Source of the DNA: Chryseobacterium sp. GVT01B
Lineage (GTDB): Bacteria > Bacteroidota > Bacteroidia > Flavobacteriales > Weeksellaceae
Length of the DNA: 64,000 nucleotides
Direction of reading: 5' to 3'
NCBI RefSeq assembly: GCF_019970045.1
Contig: NZ_JAHXYI010000004.1
Coordinates: forward strand, 1 to 64,000
Part shown: piece by piece, positions 25,490 to 34,589 of the stretch
Layout of the letters: each line of letters opens with the position of its first letter
Numbering within the stretch: the first letter of the stretch is position 1
The notes under the pieces: model-generated
Told to the model about the DNA's origin: nothing
The model's input: only the letters and a program-made list of their open reading frames with translations
The model's database searches: none
Made by a program: the position numbers and the translations under genes

Positions 25490-26701
25490 ATGGCAAAGGA
25501 AACGTTTAATCGTAACAAACCACACTTGAACATTGGTACTATTGGTCACGTTGACCATGGTAAAACTACTCTTACAGCTGCTATTTCTGCTGTATTAGCT
25601 AGCAAAGGTCTTGCTGAGAAAAAAGACTTCTCTGCAATTGACTCTGCTCCAGAAGAAAAAGAAAGAGGTATTACTATCAATACTGCTCACATCGAATACG
25701 AAACTGAAAAAAGACACTATGCTCACGTTGACTGTCCAGGTCACGCCGACTATGTTAAGAACATGGTAACTGGTGCTGCTCAAATGGATGGAGCTATCGT
25801 AGTATGTGCTGCAACTGACGGTCCTATGCCTCAGACTAGAGAACATATCCTACTTTGCCGTCAGGTAAACGTACCAAGAATCGTTGTTTTCATGAACAAA
25901 GTTGACATGGTAGATGATCCAGAGTTATTAGAGCTTGTTGAAATGGAGCTTAGAGACTTATTATCTACTTACGAATTTGACGGAGACAACTCTCCAGTAA
26001 TTCAAGGTTCTGCACTAGGTGCTCTTACTGCAGCTACTGCTTCTCCTGCTAACACAGAAGATAAGTGGTTCAAGAGCGTTGAAGAATTGATGGATGCTGT
26101 TGATACTTGGATCGAGCAACCACCAAGAGATACTGAAAAGCCATTCTTGATGCCAATCGAAGACGTATTCTCTATTACAGGTAGAGGTACTGTAGCAACT
26201 GGTAGAATCGAGGCTGGTGTTATCAACACTGGTGATCCAGTTGATATCGTAGGTATGGGTGACGAGAAATTAACTTCTACTATTACAGGAGTTGAGATGT
26301 TCAGAAAGATCCTAGATAGAGGTGAAGCTGGAGATAACGTAGGTCTATTGTTGAGAGGTATTGAAAAAACTGACATCAAGAGAGGTATGGTTATCGCTAA
26401 GAAAGATTCAGTTAAGCCACACAAAAAATTCAAGGCTTCTGTTTATATCCTTTCTAAAGAAGAAGGTGGACGTCACACTCCATTCCACAACAAATACCGT
26501 CCTCAGTTCTACGTAAGAACTACTGACGTTACAGGTGAGATCTTCTTACCAGAAGGTGTAGAAATGGTAATGCCTGGTGATAACTTAGAGATCACTGTAG
26601 AATTGTTACAACCAATCGCTCTTAACGTAGGTCTTAGATTTGCGATCAGAGAAGGAGGTAGAACAGTTGGTTCAGGTCAGGTTACTGAAATCTTAGACTA
26701 A
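25490..26701 (+). CDS. tuf: Elongation factor Tu
   Basis: EF-Tu is the GTPase that delivers aminoacyl-tRNA to the ribosome. The product starts [17 protein letters not shown] and has G1 GHVDHGKTT, the switch I region [15 protein letters not shown]3 [12 protein letters not shown] and G4 NKVDMVDD. Both C-terminal beta-barrel domains are complete. Codon use is strongly biased, with frequent GGT, GCT and AGA, as for a highly expressed gene. It is followed by a hairpin and tRNA-Trp. Confidence 0.99.
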   Translation: MAKETFNRNKPHLNIGTIGHVDHGKTTLTAAISAVLASKGLAEKKDFSAIDSAPEEKERGITINTAHIEYETEKRHYAHVDCPGHADYVKNMVTGAAQMDGAIVVCAATDGPMPQTREHILLCRQVNVPRIVVFMNKVDMVDDPELLELVEMELRDLLSTYEFDGDNSPVIQGSALGALTAATASPANTEDKWFKSVEELMDAVDTWIEQPPRDTEKPFLMPIEDVFSITGRGTVATGRIEAGVINTGDPVDIVGMGDEKLTSTITGVEMFRKILDRGEAGDNVGLLLRGIEKTDIKRGMVIAKKDSVKPHKKFKASVYILSKEEGGRHTPFHNKYRPQFYVRTTDVTGEIFLPEGVEMVMPGDNLEITVELLQPIALNVGLRFAIREGGRTVGSGQVTEILD

Positions 26702-26717
26702 TCATCTTAAAATAAAT

Positions 26718-26750
26718 AAAGCTTCCGAAAGGAAACTCTCGGAAGCTTTT
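26718..26750 (+). terminator. Hairpin between tuf and tRNA-Trp
   Basis: AAAGCTTCCGA pairs with TCGGAAGCTTT and a T run follows. The tRNA starts only six bases later, so no separate promoter fits between them. It may act as a partial terminator or processing site. Confidence 0.7.
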
Positions 26751-26755
26751 TATCT

Positions 26756-26826
26756 ACGGGCATCGTCCAATGGTAGGATACCGGTCTCCAAAACCGTTGA
26801 TCAGGGTTCGAATCCTTGTGCCCGTG
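26756..26826 (+). tRNA. tRNA-Trp (CCA)
   Basis: ACGGGCA pairs with TGCCCGT. The anticodon loop CTCCAAA gives CCA, the discriminator is G and the T arm is CAGGGTTCGAATCCTTG. The 3' CCA is not encoded. It lies between tuf and secE, an order conserved in many bacteria. Confidence 0.96.
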
Positions 26827-26838
26827 CAAATATAAATT

Positions 26839-27045
26839 ATGAGTTCATTTGTCGATTTTTTAAAAGGTTCTTATAACGAATTCAGACATAAAGTTGAATG
26901 GCCAAAGTGGGCTGACCTTCAGTCATCTACTATTGTAGTGACTATTGCGACAGTGATTCTGGCATTATTTACTTTTGGAGTTGATGAATTGTTTTCTAAA
27001 TCAATCAGCAACATCATTGGAATGCTAATCAACTTGTTCAATTAA
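26839..27045 (+). CDS. secE: Preprotein translocase subunit SecE
   Basis: SecE is the small essential subunit that clamps SecY in the Sec translocon. The 68-residue product has the amphipathic segment with the conserved EWPKW motif, followed by a single membrane helix at about residues 30-60. This is the minimal one-helix form. The gene begins 12 bases after tRNA-Trp and is followed by nusG. Confidence 0.95.
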   Translation: MSSFVDFLKGSYNEFRHKVEWPKWADLQSSTIVVTIATVILALFTFGVDELFSKSISNIIGMLINLFN

Positions 27046-27064
27046 TTAAAAGTATTTTCCCATA

Positions 27065-27607
27065 ATGAGCGAATTGAAATGGTATGTGCTGAAAGCAATC
27101 AGCGGACAGGAAAATAAAGTGAAAAACTATATTGAGACAGAAATCAAACGTCTAGGGTTTGATCAGTACGTTACTCAAGTGGTTATTCCTATGGAAAAGG
27201 TTATTCAAATTAGAAACGGAAAAAAAGTTCCTAAAGAAAGACCTTACTACCCTGGATACTTGATGATTGAAGCTGAGCTGATGGGAGAAATTCCTCACGT
27301 TATCAAGAATATTCCCGGAGTTATTTCTTTCTTAAGTTTAACTAAAGGAGGAGATCCTGTTCCAATGAGAAAATCAGAGGTTAACAGAATGCTTGGAAGA
27401 ATGGATGAACTTTCAGAATTTGCAAGCGATGTTGAAATTCCTTATGTAGTAGGTGAAAACGTTAAAGTAATCGATGGACCTTTCAACGGATTCAATGGTA
27501 CAGTTGAGAAGATTCTTGAAGACAAAAAGAAAATTGAAGTTTCTGTATTGATCTTCGGTAGAAAAACTCCAATGGAGCTAAGCTACATGCAAGTAGAAAA
27601 AGTATAA
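27065..27607 (+). CDS. nusG: Transcription termination/antitermination factor NusG
   Basis: NusG binds RNA polymerase and links it to Rho, antitermination complexes or the ribosome. The 180-residue product has the N-terminal NGN domain (WYVLKAISGQENKVKNYIE, then RPYYPGYLMIEAEL). A C-terminal KOW motif is in VIDGPFNGFNGTVEKI. The length is normal. It follows secE by 19 bases. In most bacteria rplK would follow directly, but here a terminator and three secreted-protein genes intervene. Confidence 0.97.
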   Translation: MSELKWYVLKAISGQENKVKNYIETEIKRLGFDQYVTQVVIPMEKVIQIRNGKKVPKERPYYPGYLMIEAELMGEIPHVIKNIPGVISFLSLTKGGDPVPMRKSEVNRMLGRMDELSEFASDVEIPYVVGENVKVIDGPFNGFNGTVEKILEDKKKIEVSVLIFGRKTPMELSYMQVEKV

Positions 27608-27626
27608 CAATTACTTATAAAAATAT

Positions 27627-27655
27627 AAAAAGACTGCTATTAAGCGGTCTTTTTG
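27627..27655 (+). terminator. Terminator after nusG
   Basis: AAAAAGACTGCT and AGCGGTCTTTTT pair with one G-T and end in T residues. It separates the tuf-nusG unit from the inserted genes. Confidence 0.8.
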
Positions 27656-28071
27656 CTTTTATAATACTTTATTAATTATATACAATTTTACATTAATCTG
27701 CTGTCTTATTATTATGACTCTGTCATTCCGAATGTAACGCAGTGAAATGAAGAATCAAGGCTTTACATAAGATTTTTCCTTCGTCAGAAATCGAAGATTC
27801 GGCGTAGTCAATGTCTTTTATTACAGACATCTTGTTGATTTCTACAATGAAATTCTTAAATTTAATTGCTTTATAGTTTCTTCCAATTCTTTAATTTATT
27901 TTCCGATGGCATAGTTCTTGCAACCAAGCTGTTAAATAATCCATAAATTTTATGTTTTTTTATTTCATACACTGTTTACAGGCGTATGGTAAATTTTATG
28001 TTTTTACTTAAAAAAATATAAAGTTTGGATTATCTATTCAAAACACAAGCCTTATATAAACACATAACCCA
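27656..28071. other. Spacer after nusG with an intergenic repeat
   Basis: About 415 bases contain no convincing gene. The segment from 27721 (TGTCATTCCGAATGTAACGC and onward) is related to the element at 7590-7656 and recurs only as a half element here. No exact TAnnTTTG promoter was found for the following gene. Confidence 0.4.
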
Positions 28072-28692
28072 ATGACAAAAATTATTTCGATGGTCATTCT
28101 TGTGGGTACGTCCGTACTCGTGAGTGCGCAGGTTGGTATCAATACTGCGAATCCTGAAAAAGAACTTACCGTGAACGGTACAATGAAGACATCAGGAGTT
28201 GTTTTCAAGCAACCTATGGAGAAATTGAAAGCGGATGAGAATTACACTTTCATCATCAAATCTCCAGCTCCGGAAAACAAAATTACAGCGTACAACGATT
28301 CCTTTGTACCTAATTCTCCGGCACCAATTAATCTTATTCAATTTAAAATTACCTGTGATCCTTCAGACAAGGATTGGGTGAACCAATTTGACACAAAAAT
28401 CAATTCTAGTAAATTTTTGGTGGTAATTTCTTCCTTTGGATTTACACAGCCTACAAGGACTTTTTCTGCGGATTGGCTTACACCGGTACCTCAGATTTTT
28501 GCTTATTCTGCAGGAGGTACATGGAAACTTAAGGCAGATTATCAGGGGTTTTCTCCGGATGGCTCTTTTCCTACAGGAGTATGGACACTGAATTTGTTGG
28601 TATTTGACAGATCATATGCAAAAGATTTTAGTTCTACACAAAGCCTTAATGCTTCAACAACGGGTGCTGCTGCAGCTCCATTAATTCAATAA
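28072..28692 (+). CDS. Secreted VGINT-type protein, paralogue 1
   Basis: The 206-residue protein has a signal peptide ending VSA, then the mature N-terminus QVGINTANPEKELTVNG. That motif (VGIxTxxP...LxVxG) opens many Bacteroidetes surface and fibre proteins. The rest is beta-rich, with a C-terminal block GVWTLNLLVFDRSYAKDF that recurs in the next two genes. No T9SS sorting domain or membrane anchor is visible. No function is recognised. It is the first of three tandem paralogues placed between nusG and rplK. Confidence 0.75.
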   Translation: MTKIISMVILVGTSVLVSAQVGINTANPEKELTVNGTMKTSGVVFKQPMEKLKADENYTFIIKSPAPENKITAYNDSFVPNSPAPINLIQFKITCDPSDKDWVNQFDTKINSSKFLVVISSFGFTQPTRTFSADWLTPVPQIFAYSAGGTWKLKADYQGFSPDGSFPTGVWTLNLLVFDRSYAKDFSSTQSLNASTTGAAAAPLIQ

Positions 28693-28704
28693 AACAAATA
28701 CTTT

Positions 28705-29352
28705 ATGAAAAAAATTATTGCGATACTCTTTACGGGTTTTGCTGCTTTAAGCATTAATGCACAAGTTGGAATTAATACTAGCACACCCAAAGGAACTCTC
28801 GATGTTGAAGGAGAAACACTGGTAGAGTCCTATTTAATAGATACTGAAAATACAAAGGCAAGCGGAAACTATCTTCTTCTTACCCGTTCAAAAGATACTT
28901 CACCGGTAGGTAAAGTAAAGCTGCTGGATATATCGCTCCGTAATGTAGCCCCTGTAAATATATATAATATTGTATTGAAAAATGTGAGACAGGATGAAGT
29001 GGTGAACCTCAATACAGGATTAGATGTAAGTAAATATGTTGTGGCCATTACAGGTGCTGTTTTTACAGGAGCGGTGTCGGCAGCTAATACCACGACTAAC
29101 CCAAAATCATTTGGTTCTTATTCTACTGAAGTTACTCAGGTAGCAAGTGGAGGTAAAAATTACCATGCGATTAATTTAAGCTTTAAAGGAGCCGGTACCG
29201 TTTCATCCCAAAATGGAACATGGACTCTTACCCTGAATGTTTTTGAAAAATCACTAGTTAAAGACTGGGGAACTTTCAATGGCTCAGTTTCAGCATCTGC
29301 TTCCCCGGCTTATTCGGGAGTATCAACCAACACGCCTCTAGGGCTTCAATAA
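28705..29352 (+). CDS. Secreted VGINT-type protein, paralogue 2
   Basis: The 215-residue product has the same plan as the preceding gene: a signal peptide ending SINA, then QVGINTSTPKGTLDVEG, a beta-rich middle containing LDVSKYVVAITGAVF, and a C-terminal NGTWTLTLNVFEKSLVKDWG. It begins 12 bases after paralogue 1. The shared start and end blocks with a variable middle suggest diversification after duplication. The function is unknown. Confidence 0.75.
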   Translation: MKKIIAILFTGFAALSINAQVGINTSTPKGTLDVEGETLVESYLIDTENTKASGNYLLLTRSKDTSPVGKVKLLDISLRNVAPVNIYNIVLKNVRQDEVVNLNTGLDVSKYVVAITGAVFTGAVSAANTTTNPKSFGSYSTEVTQVASGGKNYHAINLSFKGAGTVSSQNGTWTLTLNVFEKSLVKDWGTFNGSVSASASPAYSGVSTNTPLGLQ

Positions 29353-29358
29353 AAAACT

Positions 29359-30027
29359 ATGAAAAGAAAAATTTATATAACAATAATTATGTGTCTGGGG
29401 CTCTTTTTAAATGCCCAAAAAGGAAATGTAGGAATAAACACCGCTAATCCTACAGAAACACTTGATGTTAATGGAAAAACATACACGAATTCCCTATATC
29501 TGAGAAACCCGGGTGAGCCTACCATGACGGGAGGTAGTTTCTTGGCAACTTCACAGAATGGTTTGCAATTGTATGATCCGGCTTTAGAAAGTAGTGGGTT
29601 GTTCAATTATCTTAAACTTACCCTTACCGGAATATCAGGTTCGGGAATCACAGATTATGATACCAAAATTGATGCAAATAACTTTCTGGTTGTACTTCAT
29701 AACTACTCATTCAAACTGAATGACGGGAACACTAATGTAATGCTTGATTATGGCGATAACGGTATTAATGACAACAAGCAGGGGTCACCTGATGTGGTTG
29801 CTTTCAAAAGTAACGGAACGTGGCATATCAGAGCAAAATTTACAGACAGTAGAATTATTGCTGTGAATTCATCCAATCCAGCAAGAAGCTATAACAACTT
29901 TACGGTAGATCTTTATCTGATGGCCTACAGAAGACTGATTACAAAACAAAATATCAATGATGTTACTGCTGATCTTGGCGGAAATAATGGTTCTACCCAA
30001 ACGATTACCAAACCATCAGGTTTTTAG
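29359..30027 (+). CDS. Secreted VGINT-type protein, paralogue 3
   Basis: The 222-residue product has a signal peptide ending LNA, then NVGINTANPTETLDVNG. A DTKIDANNFLVVLHNYSF segment corresponds to similar DTKINSSKFLVV and LDVSKYVV segments in the other two. The C-terminal block is YNNFTVDLYLMAYRRLITK. It begins six bases after paralogue 2 and ends at a strong terminator. It is the most diverged of the three, and its function is unknown. Confidence 0.75.
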   Translation: MKRKIYITIIMCLGLFLNAQKGNVGINTANPTETLDVNGKTYTNSLYLRNPGEPTMTGGSFLATSQNGLQLYDPALESSGLFNYLKLTLTGISGSGITDYDTKIDANNFLVVLHNYSFKLNDGNTNVMLDYGDNGINDNKQGSPDVVAFKSNGTWHIRAKFTDSRIIAVNSSNPARSYNNFTVDLYLMAYRRLITKQNINDVTADLGGNNGSTQTITKPSGF

Positions 30028-30049
30028 TAATTCTTTGAATCAATAAATA

Positions 30050-30084
30050 AAAAAAGAAGAGCAAGTGTTTGTTCTTCTTTTTTT
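30050..30084 (+). terminator. Terminator after the three VGINT genes
   Basis: AAAAAAGAAGAGCAA and TTGTTCTTCTTTTTT pair with one G-T pair around a GTGT loop and continue into T residues. Confidence 0.8.
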
Positions 30085-30222
30085 GGTTAAAGGTTTACTT
30101 TTTAAAATCGGGTGGGATGTATTTCAATTCCTCCCGAAAGAGGACACTGCAAAAGAGGATCTGGAAAAATAATTCTGTATCTCAATTATTTTTTAAAACT
30201 TTTTAAAAATCAGCAATTTCCG

Positions 30223-30253
30223 TTTGCTATTTCAAAAATATTTTATACTTTTG
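30223..30253 (+). promoter_or_regulatory. Promoter of the rplKAJL unit
   Basis: TTTG at 30223-30226, a 19-base spacer and TACTTTTG at 30246-30253 match the consensus exactly. The leader to rplK is about 90 bases. Confidence 0.8.
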
Positions 30254-30350
30254 CAGTCCAAAAAGTAGGTTTATTGTTATGTGAGTGCATAACCTGCTGA
30301 ATAATAAATGCTTCCAAACTCATTAATTATTCAAATTTAAAAAACAAACA

Positions 30351-30794
30351 ATGGCTAAGAAAGTCTTTAAAATGGTAAAGCTTCAGGTGAAAGGTGGCGC
30401 AGCTAACCCTTCTCCACCAGTAGGTCCAGCATTGGGTTCTGCAGGTGTGAACATCATGGAGTTTTGTAAGCAATTTAACGGAAGAACCCAAGATAAGCCA
30501 GGGCAAGTTTTACCTGTAGTAATTACAGTATACGAAGACAAATCTTTTGAATTCGTTATTAAAACTCCACCTGCAGCAATCCAGTTAATGGATGCAGCTA
30601 AAATCAAGGGAGGTTCTGGTGAACCAAACAGAAACAAAGTAGGTTCTGTAACTTGGGAACAAGTAAAGAAAATCGCTGAAGATAAAATGGCGGATCTTAA
30701 CTGTTTTACAACAGACTCTGCACTTTCTATGGTTGCAGGTACTGCTAGATCTATGGGATTAAGAGTAACAGGAACTAAACCAACTAACGCTTAA
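30351..30794 (+). CDS. rplK: 50S ribosomal protein L11
   Basis: L11 binds the GTPase-associated region of 23S rRNA. The 147-residue product shows [20 protein letters not shown] and the C-terminal rRNA-binding domain with [15 protein letters not shown]. The gene starts a four-gene ribosomal protein unit with 11 bases to rplA. Confidence 0.98.
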   Translation: MAKKVFKMVKLQVKGGAANPSPPVGPALGSAGVNIMEFCKQFNGRTQDKPGQVLPVVITVYEDKSFEFVIKTPPAAIQLMDAAKIKGGSGEPNRNKVGSVTWEQVKKIAEDKMADLNCFTTDSALSMVAGTARSMGLRVTGTKPTNA

Positions 30795-30805
30795 AACTTA
30801 AAGAA

Positions 30806-31498
30806 ATGGCAAAATTAACTAAAAAGCAAAAGGAAGCTTTAAGCAAAGTAGAAAAAGGAAGAATCTATAACCTTGAAGAAGGTTCAGCTCTTGTAAAAGA
30901 AGTGAACACTACAAAGTTTGATGCTTCTGTAGATATCGCTGTAAGATTAGGGGTAGACCCAAGAAAAGCAAACCAAATGGTAAGAGGTGTTGTATCTCTT
31001 CCTCACGGTACTGGTAAAGATGTTAAAGTATTAGCTCTTGTAACTCCAGATAAAGAAGCAGAAGCTAAAGCTGCTGGTGCTGATTATGTAGGTCTTGACG
31101 AATATTTACAAAAAATCAAAGAAGGTTGGACAGATGTTGACGTTATCGTTACTATGCCAGCTGTAATGGGTAAATTAGGTCCATTAGGTAGAGTATTAGG
31201 TCCAAGAGGTTTAATGCCGAACCCTAAATCAGGAACTGTAACAATGGAAATTGGTAAAGCAGTAACTGAAGTGAAAGCAGGTAAAATTGATTTCAAAGTA
31301 GACAAGTATGGTATCATCCACGCTGGTATTGGTAAAGTATCTTTCGATGCTGCTAAGATCAAAGAAAATGCGCAGGAATTGATTTCTACATTGATCAAAA
31401 TGAAGCCAACTGCTGCTAAAGGAACTTATGTAAAAAGCATTTATTTGTCTTCTACAATGAGCCCTGGTATTGCAATCGATACTAAATCTGTTAACTAA
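30806..31498 (+). CDS. rplA: 50S ribosomal protein L1
   Basis: L1 forms the mobile L1 stalk and in other bacteria can repress its own operon by binding the mRNA leader. The 230-residue product has the signature [20 protein letters not shown] and the normal two-domain length. It lies between rplK and rplJ with very short gaps. Confidence 0.98.
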   Translation: MAKLTKKQKEALSKVEKGRIYNLEEGSALVKEVNTTKFDASVDIAVRLGVDPRKANQMVRGVVSLPHGTGKDVKVLALVTPDKEAEAKAAGADYVGLDEYLQKIKEGWTDVDVIVTMPAVMGKLGPLGRVLGPRGLMPNPKSGTVTMEIGKAVTEVKAGKIDFKVDKYGIIHAGIGKVSFDAAKIKENAQELISTLIKMKPTAAKGTYVKSIYLSSTMSPGIAIDTKSVN

Positions 31499-31515
31499 TA
31501 TAAATCCTTAAGACA

Positions 31516-32103
31516 ATGACAAAAGACCAAAAAGTTGTAGCAATACAAGAGATCAAAGACTTGCTTCAGGATGCAAAAGTAGTATACGTAGCAGATCTAG
31601 ACGGTTTGAACGCTGCGAAGTCTTCAGAATTCAGAAGACAGGCTTTCAAGCAAAATATCAAAGTGAAAGTGGTAAAAAATACACTTTTACAAAAAGCAAT
31701 GGAGCAGATTGAAGGAGTAGATTACTCTGAAATGTTCCAGACTTTTAAAGGAAACTCTGCATTAATGATTTCTGAGACTGCAAACGGTCCAGCAAAATTA
31801 ATCCAAGGTTTCAGAAAGAAAGAAGAAAAGCCAGCTTTAAAGTCTGCTTTTGTTCAGGAAACTTTCTACGTTGGAGACGAAAACTTATCTGCACTTGCTA
31901 ACATCAAGTCTAGAGAAGAAATGATCGGAGAAATCATCGGATTACTTCAATCTCCAATTCAAAGAGTTGTTTCTGCTCTTCAAAACAAACCTGAAACTGT
32001 AGAAGCTAAAGCTGAAGAAGCTGCTGCTCCTGCTGTTGAAGAAACTCCTGCTGAAGCTCCTGAAGCTGCTGCAGAAAGCACTGAAGAAACAAGTGCTGAA
32101 TAA
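31516..32103 (+). CDS. rplJ: 50S ribosomal protein L10
   Basis: L10 anchors L7/L12 dimers at the ribosomal stalk. The N-terminal domain (VVAIQEIKDLLQDAKVVYVA) and the L12-binding helix are present. The 195-residue length includes an Ala/Glu/Pro-rich tail of about 30 residues after residue 163, longer than the E. coli protein. There is no room for a separate leader before it, so any autoregulation would act through the rplK transcript. Confidence 0.97.
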   Translation: MTKDQKVVAIQEIKDLLQDAKVVYVADLDGLNAAKSSEFRRQAFKQNIKVKVVKNTLLQKAMEQIEGVDYSEMFQTFKGNSALMISETANGPAKLIQGFRKKEEKPALKSAFVQETFYVGDENLSALANIKSREEMIGEIIGLLQSPIQRVVSALQNKPETVEAKAEEAAAPAVEETPAEAPEAAAESTEETSAE

Positions 32104-32149
32104 TTACACTCAAGAAATTAAATAAATAATCAACAAAAACATTACAACA

Positions 32150-32515
32150 ATGTCAGATTTAAAAAATTTAGCTGAAACGCTAGTAAACTTAACAGTAAAA
32201 GACGTAAACGAATTAGCAACTATCCTTAAGGATGAGTACGGAATTGAGCCAGCTGCTGCTGCTGTAGTAGTTGCTGCAGGTGGTGGTGAAGCTGCTGAAG
32301 AAAAAACTGAATTCGACGTAATTCTTAAGTCTGCAGGTGCTTCTAAATTAGCTATCGTTAAATTAGTAAAAGATTTAACTGGTGCTGGTCTTAAAGAAGC
32401 TAAAGATATCGTAGATGGTGCTCCTGCTCCAATCAAAACTGGTATCTCTAAAGACGAAGCTGAAGCTCTTAAGAAGCAATTAGAAGAAGCTGGTGCTGAA
32501 GTAGAATTGAAATAA
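32150..32515 (+). CDS. rplL: 50S ribosomal protein L7/L12
   Basis: L7/L12 is the multicopy stalk protein that recruits translational GTPases. The 121-residue product has the N-terminal dimerisation domain, an Ala/Gly-rich hinge ([16 protein letters not shown]) and the C-terminal domain with [20 protein letters not shown]. It ends at a very strong terminator instead of running into rpoB as in many bacteria. Confidence 0.98.
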   Translation: MSDLKNLAETLVNLTVKDVNELATILKDEYGIEPAAAAVVVAAGGGEAAEEKTEFDVILKSAGASKLAIVKLVKDLTGAGLKEAKDIVDGAPAPIKTGISKDEAEALKKQLEEAGAEVELK

Positions 32516-32538
32516 TTTCAATTTTATTATAAATATAG

Positions 32539-32569
32539 GAGCCCGGGCATTTGCCCGGGCTCTTTTTTT
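32539..32569 (+). terminator. Strong terminator after rplL
   Basis: GAGCCCGGGCA and TGCCCGGGCTC form a perfect GC-rich stem followed by seven T residues. Confidence 0.95.
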
Positions 32570-32759
32570 GTATGTAAGTCTTTGCAAATGCGTATGTTAT
32601 TTTATAATAGTATTTGAATATTATTAATTCTTTCTTTGTTATATTTTAATATGATTATTCATTTACTAAAAATTAACATAATATTTTATTTGTATTTTAT
32701 AATTTGTTAATTTTGTTTAGTTTTTTACTAACAAATTGTTGTTTTGGTTAAAAAAATAT

Positions 32760-32767
32760 TATATTTG
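32760..32767 (+). promoter_or_regulatory. -7 box upstream of the small ORF at 32790
   Basis: TATATTTG is an exact match. A TTG at 32736-32738, 21 bases earlier, may be the -33 element. Transcription would start about 15-20 bases before 32790. Confidence 0.6.
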
Positions 32768-32789
32768 TACCGAAAAAAACACAACATAA

Positions 32790-33287
32790 TTGGATAGAAA
32801 TTATTTTCTTTCCTACGGCCACAAGATTACACTTCTATTGCTTCTGGCGGCTGTAGGAAAACTAAACGCTAAGTTTACAGCTGGCAAAATGAGTAAGACT
32901 GAATTACCTTATTGCACAGCTATAAATAATCATCCGCAGCGATGCTTAGCTGATGTTTCAGTTCATCTGTCTGAAGCAGGAAATGATTTGACAGCTGCAA
33001 ACAAATTGTCTGCTGTTCAAAATAAAGCCTTTGCATTTTATAGCAATAGCAAGCAACACAATTTTTCTTTTTTTAATAATAGCGGTCTTCAGTTATTTCT
33101 ACTGAGAGATGTAAGATTCGCCACTATGTGGACTCAATGGATATTTTCATTCTCTGTCTGCAAAGAATATACTTTCCTTACATTTAATGAAGTCCGAAAG
33201 TTCTGTGTCAACCCTCTTAAACTTGTTGATGGCTTTAAGTTTATTATTAAAATTCCTGATAAATTAATCCATTCTTTTATCTCCTAA
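32790..33287 (+). CDS. Hypothetical protein with possible signal peptide
   Basis: This 165-codon frame starts at a TTG and is not recognised as a known family. Residues 12-27 (ITLLLLLAAVGKLNAK) look like a signal peptide or membrane anchor. The rest has five Cys, no repeats and an unusual composition. A consensus promoter lies about 20 bases in front, which supports a transcript starting here. The first internal ATG would remove the hydrophobic segment. The frame may also be non-coding DNA upstream of the next gene. Confidence 0.35.
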   Translation: MDRNYFLSYGHKITLLLLLAAVGKLNAKFTAGKMSKTELPYCTAINNHPQRCLADVSVHLSEAGNDLTAANKLSAVQNKAFAFYSNSKQHNFSFFNNSGLQLFLLRDVRFATMWTQWIFSFSVCKEYTFLTFNEVRKFCVNPLKLVDGFKFIIKIPDKLIHSFIS

Positions 33288-33419
33288 TATTTCTAACAAT
33301 CTTATGCGCTTTCTTACAGTACTATCTGTTATTTCATTTATTATTTGAATGAGAATGCCTGAGAATTGTCCTTTCAAAAAAAAACACATACACATAAAAA
33401 ACAGCAAATATCATTAGAC

Positions 33420-34553
33420 ATGAAAAACAGATTATTTACTATCGTACTTTTATCATTTGGTTTGCCGGCATTAGCACAGGTTGGGATTAATACCGGACAG
33501 GCTCAGGCAACTTTTGATATAGTAGGATCACCTTCTAACCCTGGTAAACTTGATGGCGTGATTGCTCCAAGGCTTACAGGTGTACAATTAAAAGCTAAAA
33601 GCTATACGACCGCTCAAACAGGGGCTATAGTATATGTTACTTCAGTTGAGACTACACCTTCCGGGCAGACCATTGATGTCGTTTCACCAGGGTATTATTA
33701 TTTTGATGGTACCAAATGGGGGAGTATCAGCGGAAACTGGCGTACGGTAGGAAATGCCGGTACAACGGCAACGACGTCAACCTTAGGAACTGATATTGGC
33801 AGCGGAAATTACTTAGGTACCAATGACGGTCAGAATTTGGTTTTGGCTACTCAGAAAAACGTAAAAGGGATATTAGATACTAACGGAACCCTGCAAGGTG
33901 GAAATTCCAATTCTGCAACAGGTCCTTATGCATCATTCACCTGGGGATCCAATAATATTCTTACCAATAGTACCTCTTCAAATATTGCATTGGGAAAAGA
34001 CAACACAGTCTCTGCACAGGGGAATTTTCTCGCTGTTGCAATCGGAATGGGGAATACAGCAAATAATGGTGCTAAAGTAATAGGGAATAGCAATAATGCT
34101 ACAGGACCTAATAATTTAGTATTTGGAAATCTTAATACCGTAACAGGACTCACAGGACTCACAGTTGGAAACAATCATATCAACAGTGGCGGGATTGCTA
34201 TCGGAAGCGGAAATACAACATCATTGAACAATATTGCTGTCGGTTCAGCGAATACAGCCACTGGTACAGAAGCTTTTGCAATAGGATTTTCAGGTCAGGC
34301 AGCAGCTGGACAGATGGTTTATGCCAACAAACAACACATTTTCTTCAATAAAAATAACGGTACAGACACAATATTAGGAATCAATATGACTCCTACAGCA
34401 GCTACGGCTACAGGTGCCGCCATTCAGATGAAAGGAATCGCTTCAGGTGCTAATGCAGCTTGTTCAACCGCTGAGGAGGGTGCAATCCGATATAATACAA
34501 CCACCAGAGTACATGAAGGTTGTAATGGGACCAACTGGAAAGCACTTTACTAA
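33420..34553 (+). CDS. Secreted protein with YadA-head-like repeats
   Basis: The 377-residue product starts MKNRLFTIVLLSFGLPALAQ (signal peptide), followed by VGINTGQAQATFDIVG, the same mature N-terminus type as the genes at 28072-30027. Residues about 180-310 hold repeated short units such as NIALGKDNTVSAQG, FLAVAIGMGNTANNG and GGIAIGSGNTTSLN. These resemble the left-handed beta-roll of trimeric autotransporter heads. No membrane anchor of that class is present. The end, EEGAIRYNTTTRVHEGCNG, resembles the tip of fibre proteins. It sits 36 bases before the large T9SS gene. Confidence 0.75.
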   Translation: MKNRLFTIVLLSFGLPALAQVGINTGQAQATFDIVGSPSNPGKLDGVIAPRLTGVQLKAKSYTTAQTGAIVYVTSVETTPSGQTIDVVSPGYYYFDGTKWGSISGNWRTVGNAGTTATTSTLGTDIGSGNYLGTNDGQNLVLATQKNVKGILDTNGTLQGGNSNSATGPYASFTWGSNNILTNSTSSNIALGKDNTVSAQGNFLAVAIGMGNTANNGAKVIGNSNNATGPNNLVFGNLNTVTGLTGLTVGNNHINSGGIAIGSGNTTSLNNIAVGSANTATGTEAFAIGFSGQAAAGQMVYANKQHIFFNKNNGTDTILGINMTPTAATATGAAIQMKGIASGANAACSTAEEGAIRYNTTTRVHEGCNGTNWKALY

Positions 34554-34589
34554 TTCAATACAAATAAACACAAACCTTAAAAATAAAAA

